A stretch of 64,000 bases of DNA from Candidatus Woesearchaeota archaeon (GTDB lineage: Archaea > Nanobdellota > Nanobdellia > Woesearchaeales > ARS49), in the NCBI GenBank assembly GCA_019323015.1, contig JAHWHY010000004.1:1-64000 (forward strand), given 5' to 3'. Shown piece by piece: positions 50,515-57,393 of this stretch (within the stretch, counting starts at the first letter, position 1; each line of letters begins with the position of its first letter). The notes beneath the pieces were generated by a model. That model saw only the letters and a list, made by a program, of their open reading frames with translations. It was not told the DNA's origin and made no database searches. The translations under genes and the position numbers were made by a program.

Positions 50515-51090
50515 TTACCTCCGTATATTGTTTATTTTCTTGAACTCTTTGAGATTATGCAGAGCTAAATCATAGTCATCTGCACTTCCCTTGATTATAT
50601 TCATAATGCATTCTTCGTTTGCATCGCTTAACCAGGCAGCAACTTTTTCTTCTGCCGGAAGATGATCTGGAAATCTAACTTGCCTGGCAAGATCTGCAAA
50701 TTCATCTGCGATTTCATATCTTTGATCTCTTGTATTCTTGTGGTGCGAAAAATCAATCACACAAATTTTTCGTTTGCTAATAAGCCCATATAATGTTTTG
50801 ATATCATTAACAGCCAATTCATACTCAAAAGTTGAGGGCATTCTAGTATCACGAAAATGAAACATCGTGCACCTCGCAGTATGAGGAATCATCAATTCTT
50901 GACCAGTACGATCAAAACCACAATCAGAAAGATACTGAATAGAATCTAGATTATCAAGAGCAAAAATAGTTGCAACACAATTATGCCTGGTTATGTTTCT
51001 TGCTTTTGTCCAGTCTGAGATTCTTGGATCTTCTACCATTCTCCACAGTTCCGTAATAGTAACCATATTCACTATGTGTTGCTCTGCCAT
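50515..51090 (-). CDS. Unrecognised soluble protein (ORFan cluster 1)
   Basis: A 191-residue alpha/beta protein (ISKRKICVIDFSHHKNTRDQRYEIADEFADLARQ...). The ATG at 51090 follows GGAGGTAAATAAA; an upstream in-frame start at 51132 would overlap the lipoprotein-like gene. CVIDFSHHKN has the look of a strand followed by a polar active-site-like loop, but no family is recognised. It is in an operon with a predicted lipoprotein and a membrane protein. Confidence 0.7.
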   Translation of the reverse strand: MAEQHIVNMVTITELWRMVEDPRISDWTKARNITRHNCVATIFALDNLDSIQYLSDCGFDRTGQELMIPHTARCTMFHFRDTRMPSTFEYELAVNDIKTLYGLISKRKICVIDFSHHKNTRDQRYEIADEFADLARQVRFPDHLPAEEKVAAWLSDANEECIMNIIKGSADDYDLALHNLKEFKKINNIRR

Positions 51091-51091
51091 T

Positions 51092-51409
51092 TTATTTACC
51101 TCCTTCCAGTTCTTTCTCGCACTTCTTGTCAAAGGCTATTGCCTCATCCAAAGCCTTGAAAGTAGGCTCAAGCTGATCATGAAACTTTTGATGATCTTCT
51201 GCCACGTCTTTCAATGCATCCAAGTGCGTAAACCAAGTTTGGTCTTTATCCTGCGGTGCAGCAGCACTGTATCTATCTGCTGCTTCGATTCTTTGAGCAG
51301 GCTGAAGGCCTTGTTCTATTCCATGTTCTTTCTTTCCACACCCCCAAGCACCTCCAAACAAGGCTGCGCCAGTTGCTGCGTACAATACTATTTTTTGAAT
51401 TGTTTTCAT
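51092..51409 (-). CDS. Candidate lipoprotein
   Basis: A 105-residue protein with a bacterial-style lipoprotein signal: basic start, hydrophobic core IVLYAATGAALFGG, then AWGC followed by GKKEHG, so Cys24 would be the lipidated residue. The lipobox is not ideal because position -3 is Ala instead of Leu. The mature part is a charged helical domain (THLDALKDVAEDHQKFHDQLEPTFKALDEAIAF). LspA, encoded at 8167, would be the processing enzyme. It lies two bases before the next gene of the operon. Confidence 0.7.
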   Translation of the reverse strand: MKTIQKIVLYAATGAALFGGAWGCGKKEHGIEQGLQPAQRIEAADRYSAAAPQDKDQTWFTHLDALKDVAEDHQKFHDQLEPTFKALDEAIAFDKKCEKELEGGK

Positions 51410-51428
51410 TCTCTGTTACCTCCTGCAT

Positions 51429-51872
51429 TTAAGGATGCAAGCCCTTTATGATTCCACTAATGACTGCTAAGACTAATCCTATGAGCATGATTATCACAGG
51501 CACCTTTGCAGGAATCTTGATTTGCATGACTATCAAGCCAATCAAGACTACAGCAATGCCTCCAAATATCTGCAGCATCTTTATATCGAAAAAACCAATT
51601 AATTTTGGTCCCAGGCCTGCAGCTGCAATTAATGCAGATGTTGCAAGCAAACCAGCGATTAAAGCTGCAGCTATCCGCTCCAGAACAGGCCCGTCAAAAA
51701 ACAGTGCAATACTGATTGCTCCAGGCCCTGCAAGCAGGCCAAATGCAACCAAAAGCAATGAAGCCCATTCTAGCTTGAATATGCCAGCAACAGCAAGCAA
51801 TGCCGCATGGCCGTTAAAAGCAGCCATTGATACCATAGGCGCAAGCCTAGTCACATTTTCTGTTATAGTCAT
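51429..51872 (-). CDS. Multi-helix membrane protein (ORFan cluster 1)
   Basis: A 147-residue, very hydrophobic, Ala/Gly/Ile-rich protein with four or five membrane helices and a conserved-looking first loop (APMVSMAAFNGHAALLAVAG). It is first in the operon and preceded by a leader with three hairpins. An ATG at 51872 with GGGTGGGTG upstream is preferred; a GTG at 51881 is possible. No transporter motif is recognised. Confidence 0.75.
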   Translation of the reverse strand: MTITENVTRLAPMVSMAAFNGHAALLAVAGIFKLEWASLLLVAFGLLAGPGAISIALFFDGPVLERIAAALIAGLLATSALIAAAGLGPKLIGFFDIKMLQIFGGIAVVLIGLIVMQIKIPAKVPVIIMLIGLVLAVISGIIKGLHP

Positions 51873-51886
51873 CTTAATCACCCACC

Positions 51887-51968
51887 CTATCCTTTAGAAA
51901 AGGATAGAACCCAAAAAGTGCAGCACAAGGCTGCACGCGCGAAATTACATACTGGGTATGTATTCGCG
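51887..51968 (-). promoter_or_regulatory. Triple-hairpin leader of ORFan cluster 1
   Basis: Three perfect or near-perfect stem-loops follow one another: CTATCCTTT/AAAGGATAG (51887-51907), GTGCAGC/GCTGCAC (51918-51936) and CGCGAA-xx-TACATA/TATGTA-TTCGCG (51938-51968). The gap is otherwise free of features and ends at tRNA-Tyr. On the minus strand they precede the Shine-Dalgarno of the membrane-protein gene, as in the S-layer leader. Confidence 0.65.
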
Positions 51969-51998
51969 TTCACTAAATTGGGATGTTTGCTATTAAAG

Positions 51999-52069
51999 TC
52001 CCTGCTCTCAGAGTCGAACTGAGATGCGCGGGGTTACAGCCCACTGCTTTACCGTTAAGCTAAACAGGG
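51999..52069 (-). tRNA. tRNA-Tyr (anticodon GUA)
   Basis: The minus strand folds into acceptor CCCTGTT/AGCAGGG with the C1-G72 pair and A73 of archaeal tRNA-Tyr, D-stem GCTT/AAGC, anticodon arm GTGGG-CTGTAAC-CCCGC with anticodon GTA, and T-arm CTCAG-TTCGACT-CTGAG. There is no intron, in contrast to the other two tRNA genes. A TATA box (ATTATATAAG near 52096-52105) lies at the right distance upstream, next to the Lrp operator. Confidence 0.95.
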
Positions 52070-52108
52070 TTTTGAAACACAATAGTATTCACACGCTTAT
52101 ATAATTGA

Positions 52109-52164
52109 TTGAATATTATTCAAAAAATAAGCAATAAATTTATAAATAATTGAATATTATTCAA
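52109..52164 (+). promoter_or_regulatory. Two perfect operator palindromes around the lrp promoter
   Basis: The 15-bp palindrome TTGAATATTATTCAA occurs at 52109-52123 and again, identical, at 52150-52164. Their centres are 41 bp apart, close to four helical turns. The TATA box AATTTATAAATAA lies between them and predicts a start at the ATG (52169). A dimeric or octameric Lrp could bind both sites and block its own promoter; the left site also borders the tRNA-Tyr promoter. Confidence 0.75.
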
Positions 52165-52168
52165 AAAT

Positions 52169-52618
52169 ATGAAAGATATTCGCAAGAAACTAATCAAATT
52201 ATTCAAGACAGGCTACTGCACGCCGCAGATAGCCAGGATAGCAAAGAAGATACAAGAGCCCTCTACCACAATACATTACAATATCAAGAAACTAGAGAAA
52301 GAAGGGGTAATAAAAGCATACAAAGCAGTGTTTGACTACAAGAAAATAGACCAAGGATACTGCGTGTTTGTTTTAATTAGCTTGACACCAGATGAGTACG
52401 GCAACCCAGAAAGAATAGCAAAAGCACTCTCAAAAATCCCTGAAATAGAGAGCGTAGACATATGCACAGGAGACTGGGAAATGGTCCTTAAAATAAGAGT
52501 AAAAGACATTGACGCATACTATGATCTGCTTAAGAACGTAATCTCCAGAAAAGGAGTGGCAAAAATAAAATCATTAACTACACTAAAACAATTGAAGACA
52601 GAGTTTGTAGAACTATGA
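52169..52618 (+). CDS. Lrp/AsnC-family transcriptional regulator
   Basis: A 149-residue regulator with a winged helix at residues 1-55 (TPQIARIAKKIQEPSTTIHYNIKKLEKEGVIKAYKAVFDYKK) and a RAM ligand-binding domain (about 65-149: VFVLISLTP..., ALSKIPEIESVDICTGDWEMVLKIRVKDI). The message is probably leaderless. The stop overlaps the start of the MFS gene (ATGA), so the regulator and transporter form one operon, presumably controlled by a small ligand that the transporter moves. Confidence 0.93.
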   Translation: MKDIRKKLIKLFKTGYCTPQIARIAKKIQEPSTTIHYNIKKLEKEGVIKAYKAVFDYKKIDQGYCVFVLISLTPDEYGNPERIAKALSKIPEIESVDICTGDWEMVLKIRVKDIDAYYDLLKNVISRKGVAKIKSLTTLKQLKTEFVEL

Positions 52619-53868
52619 GAATATTCCAGAAAGGAGAATGGAAATTATTCTGGCCGTTATATCTAGCATATTTTTTCGGCATAATGATGCCAGACATAGA
52701 CATACTGATAATGATATTTTTCTTTGCAAAAGGATTCACAGCAACAGAGATAGGTATAGGCTTTGGCCTTATGTCTCTTTTTGTGATAATTGCAGAGATT
52801 CCCACAGGAGCAGTAGCAGACCTTTTCGGAAAGAGAGTCTCTGTACAGGTGCACTGGCTTATCCATGGAATCACAACAGCAATGTTCTTTTTTGTGACAG
52901 CACCATGGCAGATGTGGGTATTGTTCAGCATACAAGGAATCTCAGCAACATTCTCCTCAGGAGCAATGGAAGCACTTCCATATGAGATGGCAATACAAGC
53001 AAACAGAAAAGACCTCATAAAAGAATTCTATGGAAAAATACACGCAATAGTAAGGTTTTCACAATCAATCAGTTATTTTCTTACACTAGGATTTCTTTAT
53101 CTAGTCGGTTCAACAACATACTATTATTTTTTCGGACCAAGACAAGGATTAGATTTTCTATGGTTCACTGCAGCAGCAGGATTCTTAATTGCATTTTTCA
53201 TAGTATTCAAGATCAAAGAAAAAGTGCATAGAAAAAAATTCAGTTTCAGAGAAAGCATAAAAGACACTTACAAGATGTCTTTAGAAGGAATCAAGTACTC
53301 TGGACAACATCAGGTAGTAAGAAAATTATTCTTAGCAGGCTTTTTCCTGGTTATAGCAGCACTTTTCTTCTCAGATATAGTATACCAGCCTTTTTTATTA
53401 GATCTCGGCTTTAAAGCAGAAAATATAGCGTTAATAGTAGCAATAGCATCTGTCTTTGGAGGAATATTCTGCCTCATACCTAAATTCATAGAAAAAAGAT
53501 TCAAGACAGAAAAACATTACTTGCAAGCATTCATTATTCTTGATTTAGCATTATTGCTGCTGTTGTTCATATTCGCAGGACCTGTGATAAGCATAATATT
53601 CTTCCTGGTATATTTCAATCTCAAAGACTTAATCTATCCAGTCTGGATGCCATTCAACCAATTATTCTACAAAAAAGAAATAAGAGCAACAATCGGCTCT
53701 GTAAGCGGGGTATTGAACAGCCTAGCAATGGTGATATTCTTTCCAATAGTAGGTATCTGCGTCGACAAGTTCGGAGCTGGCAATACAGTATATTTTGCAG
53801 CAATACCTTTAATGATAATGTTTGTTATACTAAGCACAATAAAAATGAAAAAAAGAATAGAGCACTAA
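52615..53868 (+). CDS. Major facilitator superfamily transporter
   Basis: A 417-residue membrane protein with about 12 helices. The MFS loop 2-3 signature is GAVADLFGKRVSVQVHW and the second half repeats a weaker version. The substrate cannot be told from sequence. Coupling to the upstream Lrp-type regulator suggests an amino acid or related metabolite, exported or imported. It converges with cysK, overlapping by 4 nt, which makes an amino-acid link plausible but not shown. Confidence 0.9.
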   Translation: MRIFQKGEWKLFWPLYLAYFFGIMMPDIDILIMIFFFAKGFTATEIGIGFGLMSLFVIIAEIPTGAVADLFGKRVSVQVHWLIHGITTAMFFFVTAPWQMWVLFSIQGISATFSSGAMEALPYEMAIQANRKDLIKEFYGKIHAIVRFSQSISYFLTLGFLYLVGSTTYYYFFGPRQGLDFLWFTAAAGFLIAFFIVFKIKEKVHRKKFSFRESIKDTYKMSLEGIKYSGQHQVVRKLFLAGFFLVIAALFFSDIVYQPFLLDLGFKAENIALIVAIASVFGGIFCLIPKFIEKRFKTEKHYLQAFIILDLALLLLLFIFAGPVISIIFFLVYFNLKDLIYPVWMPFNQLFYKKEIRATIGSVSGVLNSLAMVIFFPIVGICVDKFGAGNTVYFAAIPLMIMFVILSTIKMKKRIEH

Positions 53869-54752
53869 AAAAGATCAGTGCTCAGATATCTGTCTCCTCT
53901 GTCAGGAAAGATCACAACAATATTCCCTGAATCCATTGTTCTTGCTTTTTCAAGAGCTGCGTATAATGCTGCACCAGAGCTCATACCTACGAACAATCCT
54001 TCTTCTCTAGCTAATCTTCTGGTCATTTCAAAAGCATCTTTGTCTTCTACTGTTATGCAAGTGTCTATCTTATCTGGATCATATATCTCAGGAACAATTG
54101 CTTCTTTCATGTTCTTCAATCCTTGGATGTTATGACCTAAAGTAGGCTCTGCAGCGATAACCTCGATATCTCTCCATTTCTTCAAGAAAGAACTGATGCC
54201 CATCAATGTGCCGCTAGTTCCAATAGAAGCGACAAAGACATCAACATCAGGCATCTGGTTAAAGACCTCCTTAGCAGTATTCTCATAATGAGCAAGAACA
54301 TTATACTTATTCTTGAACTGATCAGGCATGAAATACTTCTCAGGATTATCTTTAGCTAATTGTTCTGCCTTTCTTATCGCACCATCAGTTCCTTCTTTTG
54401 CAGGGGTTAAGACAACTTCTGCGCCGTATGCATTCATTATCTTTCTTCTTTCAATGCTGACATTCTCTGACATCACTATCTTTACTTTGTATCCTTTAAT
54501 TGCAGCAATCATAGCAATACCAATGCCAGTATTACCAGAAGTAGCCTCGATAATTGTCTTATCTTTTGTTAACTCCTTGTTTTTTTCAGCCTGCTCAATC
54601 ATCTTAAGAGCAATCCTGTCCTTGATGCTTCCAGAAGGATTCAGTCCTTCAACTTTAGCATAGATATTCACCTTCTTGTAAGGGTTCAACCTATTTATTT
54701 TCACCAATGGCGTGTTTCCAATCAATTCAAGTGCGTTTGCACCGATACTCAC
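53865..54752 (-). CDS. cysK: Cysteine synthase / O-acetylserine sulfhydrylase family (PLP)
   Basis: A 295-residue PLP enzyme. The Schiff-base Lys is in NPSGSIKDRIA (about residue 43), the substrate loop is EATSGNTGIGIAM, the phosphate loop GTSGTLMG and the C-terminal PLP-ring contact GMSSGAALYAAL. The family makes cysteine from O-acetylserine or O-phosphoserine and sulfide; CysK and CysM types cannot be separated here. The start is GTG at 54752. A short ORF with a better Shine-Dalgarno overlaps this start. Confidence 0.93.
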   Translation of the reverse strand: MSIGANALELIGNTPLVKINRLNPYKKVNIYAKVEGLNPSGSIKDRIALKMIEQAEKNKELTKDKTIIEATSGNTGIGIAMIAAIKGYKVKIVMSENVSIERRKIMNAYGAEVVLTPAKEGTDGAIRKAEQLAKDNPEKYFMPDQFKNKYNVLAHYENTAKEVFNQMPDVDVFVASIGTSGTLMGISSFLKKWRDIEVIAAEPTLGHNIQGLKNMKEAIVPEIYDPDKIDTCITVEDKDAFEMTRRLAREEGLFVGMSSGAALYAALEKARTMDSGNIVVIFPDRGDRYLSTDLF

Positions 54753-54762
54753 CTTGTTTCAT
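54727..54762 (-). CDS. Upstream mini-ORF overlapping the cysK start
   Basis: After GTGGAGGATAATAAA an ATG at 54762 opens an 11-codon frame, MKQGEYRCKRT, ending in TGA at 54727-54729. It contains the GTG start of cysK out of frame and has the strong Shine-Dalgarno, whereas cysK itself has only AAGGTG immediately before its start. The frame includes one Cys codon and three basic residues near the end. It may serve translational coupling or cysteine-sensitive control. Confidence 0.5.
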   Translation of the reverse strand: MKQGEYRCKRT

Positions 54763-54998
54763 TTTATTATCCTCCACGCTTAAAGCCCGTATGGCTAATT
54801 TTAGAAATTAAAAGTGTTAAAACAATGAAGCTATAACTAACAACAACAAGAATGAGCATTTAATGTCAGTTTGCTTCTCATACTGTCTAGTAATGCGTCT
54901 TTGTTTATAAGGTTTTTGTTTAAAGATATAAAGAAAGAAAAAAATCAAAAATTGCAAGGTCCTCTGAACTTGGGAAAAATAGGGGTAGAATCAGGGCT

Positions 54999-55286
54999 TT
55001 AAACCTTTTTTGTCCCTTCATATTTCTTGATCAGTTCTAGCACATCTTCTTCCTTTGCTTTGTAGATTGGTTGATGTTCCCACCAAGGCGGCAGACCAAA
55101 AATGTATTCTACTTTATCTCCTGGCTTTAGCCCTTTTTTGACTGTTCCTACCATACTTTCTACAAAGTCTTCAAGGCCTGTAGTTGTTCCTCCTGCATCT
55201 TGACCACCAATGCTTGCAGGTTCGCCTTCAATTCCAGCACGCCAAGCACCGCGGTCAAGCATCACATATATCTCGTACTCTGTCAT
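54999..55286 (-). CDS. Unrecognised small protein (ORFan cluster 2)
   Basis: A 95-residue protein (MTEYEIYVMLDRGAWRAGIEGEPASIG...) with an acidic N-terminal half and a Trp-rich segment GLPPWWEHQPIYKAKEEDVLELIKKYEG. The ATG follows GGAGGTAAATAAA, identical to the context of the gene at 51090. It overlaps no neighbour and ends the three-gene cluster. Function unknown. Confidence 0.7.
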   Translation of the reverse strand: MTEYEIYVMLDRGAWRAGIEGEPASIGGQDAGGTTTGLEDFVESMVGTVKKGLKPGDKVEYIFGLPPWWEHQPIYKAKEEDVLELIKKYEGTKKV

Positions 55287-55287
55287 T

Positions 55288-55647
55288 TTATTTACCTCCA
55301 TAGATTGATTCTAGTGCTCCTTTGAATCTCTGGACTGCATGATCCTTATCAGTTATCTTTTCACGAGTTACTCCTTGTTTGTCTGTCTCGTAAAACTGAA
55401 ATACTCCTATATCTGGATCATAACTTAATGCAATCATGTACGTGTGCCTTTCAGCGTCATACATCACGCTCCAAGTGTCTCTAGTTTCATCGATGAGCCT
55501 CCACATTCCCCATTCTTGTCGCTTAACTCCTTGTTTTTCGAGATCTTGAATTAAAGGCTCCAATTCCTCCATTTCCCGTTCTGTATCAAACAAAGTCTGC
55601 CATTTAGGGGACCATGCTGTTTTTTTCTCTAATGTTGTTTCTGTCAT
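55288..55647 (-). CDS. Unrecognised small protein (ORFan cluster 2)
   Basis: A 119-residue soluble protein with an N-terminal helical half (WQTLFDTEREMEELEPLIQDLEKQG) and a C-terminal beta-like part (TWSVMYDAERHTYMIALSYDPDIGVFQFYETDKQGVTREKITD). It begins two bases after the stop of the previous gene. No motif recognised. The antiparallel strand pattern could be a small binding domain. Confidence 0.7.
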   Translation of the reverse strand: MTETTLEKKTAWSPKWQTLFDTEREMEELEPLIQDLEKQGVKRQEWGMWRLIDETRDTWSVMYDAERHTYMIALSYDPDIGVFQFYETDKQGVTREKITDKDHAVQRFKGALESIYGGK

Positions 55648-55648
55648 T

Positions 55649-55993
55649 TTACTTACCTTCACTGTGTTTTGCATCAGGAAAATGCTCTTTTATCCTGCTG
55701 AGCAATTCTTCAGGAAATAGAGAGCCTTCTCGTATGTCAAAATACAATTCAATCAAAACACCAGGATGTGTCTTTTCTAGGGCCCTTTTATCTCCTTCCA
55801 GCTCTGCAGCCATTACTCTAACAGCGCTATCCAAGTCACTGTCTGGAATATCTGTGCACAGCACTGCTCCTAGTCTTCTGGCTGTCGAAGACCAATCAAA
55901 GGTCTGCCACCGAAGCATTGGGGGCCTTTCTGCCTCTTCAGTTACATCCACTCTCACTGCGTACTGGCATTTGTCTACATATTTTTCTTCCAT
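55649..55993 (-). CDS. Unrecognised small protein (ORFan cluster 2)
   Basis: A 114-residue protein, first of cluster 2, with a beta-alpha pattern (YAVRVDVTEEAERPPMLRWQTFDW... ALEKTHPGVLIELYFDIREG...). The start is preceded by GAGGTAACAAAA as in the gene at 50509. The leader upstream carries hairpins and reaches the divergent lrp-2 promoter region. Function unknown. Confidence 0.7.
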   Translation of the reverse strand: MEEKYVDKCQYAVRVDVTEEAERPPMLRWQTFDWSSTARRLGAVLCTDIPDSDLDSAVRVMAAELEGDKRALEKTHPGVLIELYFDIREGSLFPEELLSRIKEHFPDAKHSEGK

Positions 55994-56009
55994 TTTTGTT
56001 ACCTCTGTG

Positions 56010-56126
56010 TTTCAACTTTGTCGCTGAAATCACTATGAACCACTAGAAAGTGACAGTTCTATAATAAAATATCCCAAAAATAATGGTTTTTTATGCCATA
56101 TTTAACCATTTTCTCTTAGAAAATGG
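56010..56126 (-). promoter_or_regulatory. Hairpin leader of ORFan cluster 2
   Basis: A perfect 9-bp stem CCATTTTCT/AGAAAATGG (56106-56126) is followed on the minus strand by weaker stems CACT/AGTG (56041-56052) and TTTCA/TGAAA (56010-56029) before the Shine-Dalgarno. The layout resembles the leader of cluster 1 but the later stems are short and less certain. Confidence 0.4.
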
Positions 56127-56221
56127 AATATTTTTTCACTGATAAATGTCTTTCCGAAAATATCCATTACTAAGAAAATAATAGTAATATTTAAATACTA
56201 ATGAGATATTATTCCAAAATA

Positions 56222-56668
56222 ATGGATTTAGATGAAAAAGACTTACGGGTTCTGGATGAACTCAAGGCAAATGCAAAACGCACAACAAGCCAGATATCCA
56301 AGAGAACAGGGCTTCCAATCACAACTGTTCACAACAGAATAAAGAAGCTTGAGAAGCTAGGAATAATCAAGAGATACACAGTAGAACTGGACTACAAAAA
56401 ATTAGAGAAGCCAGTGGCAGCATATGTGATGGTTCAGGTAATCTACATGCTGCCAAGCGGAATAAAAGTGATGCAAGAGGATGTTGCCAAACACATCAAA
56501 GGACTTCCTGGAGTAGAGCTAGTCGAGCTATTGACAGGAGGAACAGACATACTGGTCAAAGTGCGTGTAAAAGATGTTGATGAACTAAATGACTTCATAA
56601 TCAGAAAATTACGAAAGATAGAAGGAGTGGACAAGACACAGACAATGGTTGTCTTGTCAAAGATATGA
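56222..56668 (+). CDS. Lrp/AsnC-family transcriptional regulator (second)
   Basis: A 148-residue regulator, MDLDEKDLRVLDELKANAKRTTSQISKRTGLPITTVHNRIKKLEKLGIIKRYTVELDYKK being the winged helix and the rest a RAM domain with GVELVELLTGGTDILVKVRVKDVDELNDFI. A TATA-like TAATATTTAAATAC about 26 nt upstream indicates a leaderless start at 56222. An ATTATTCCAAAATAAT half-palindrome overlaps the start region and may be its operator. The regulated gene could be itself, cluster 2 (divergent) or the downstream pair. Confidence 0.92.
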   Translation: MDLDEKDLRVLDELKANAKRTTSQISKRTGLPITTVHNRIKKLEKLGIIKRYTVELDYKKLEKPVAAYVMVQVIYMLPSGIKVMQEDVAKHIKGLPGVELVELLTGGTDILVKVRVKDVDELNDFIIRKLRKIEGVDKTQTMVVLSKI

Positions 56669-56709
56669 CTCTGCTTTTGTGAGGGAAAAAGAGGCAAAAG
56701 TACAGCAAG

Positions 56710-56775
56710 AAGGGATTGTATCTGCCTGTCGGCTATCTTTACAAAACGTGTTTAGGCAGATACAATACATCCCTT
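56710..56775. repeat. Long hairpin between lrp-2 and the coiled-coil gene
   Basis: AAGGGATTGTATCTGCCT (56710-56727) pairs with AGGCAGATAC-AATACATCCCTT (56754-56775): ten perfect base pairs (GTATCTGCCT/AGGCAGATAC) and an outer GGGAT/ATCCC part separated by a small bulge. The loop is 26 nt. It lies just before the TATA-like element of the next gene and could be a terminator, a processed small RNA or a protein site. Confidence 0.6.
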
Positions 56776-56814
56776 TCAAAACATTAAAATACTTGAAAAA
56801 CAGGCAAATAAAAC

Positions 56815-57357
56815 ATGGCACAAGTTGACTTTTCTAAACTAAAGAAACTGCCTCCTGAGATGAGGATTAAAGCACTGCAGAAACTAGAGCAAGAAATAAA
56901 CAAGCTGATAACTGTGCGCCAAAAAGAGATAGAAGAGGCAAAGGCACTGCTTGCACAAGCAAAACATGAGCAGGAATTAATAGAGGAAATAGAGACACCA
57001 AAAGTAAAAGAAGTAGAGGTGCAGAAACTCTTTGAAAGAAAAGAAGCGCCTTCAATAGAGAAAAAAGCAGAGCTGGAAAGGCTTGCAGAAGAAGCACCAG
57101 GAGCGCCGCCTTCAGAACAAGCAGATTATGCAAGATTCATGGCGCAAGAGATGTCAGTAGATCAGATACATCATAAATTATATGAAATAAGAAGCGAGCA
57201 ATCAGAGACTGGAGTCGAGAAATGGTATCAAAGAAATTTTGTAGATGCAGCTGCACAAGCACTTGAACTAAAGAAAGAGCACGGCAATTATGTTTCTGGC
57301 TCTAAAAAAGAGGCAACACTGACTGCTGCAGAGCGGCTAGTTAACTATTTAAAATAA
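56815..57357 (+). CDS. Coiled-coil protein, partner of the TIM-barrel-like gene
   Basis: A 180-residue protein. Residues about 15-65 are a long charged helix (MRIKALQKLEQEINKLITVRQKEIEEAKALLAQAKHEQELIEEI), followed by a helical C-terminal region with KWYQRNFVDAAAQALELKKEHGNYVSG. It starts about 25 nt after a TATA-like element, so it is probably leaderless. The next gene begins 36 nt downstream on the same strand. I recognise the style from DPANN genomes but no function. Confidence 0.75.
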   Translation: MAQVDFSKLKKLPPEMRIKALQKLEQEINKLITVRQKEIEEAKALLAQAKHEQELIEEIETPKVKEVEVQKLFERKEAPSIEKKAELERLAEEAPGAPPSEQADYARFMAQEMSVDQIHHKLYEIRSEQSETGVEKWYQRNFVDAAAQALELKKEHGNYVSGSKKEATLTAAERLVNYLK

Positions 57358-57393
57358 TAAGCTTTAAATAGACTGAGACATTTTTATCATACT

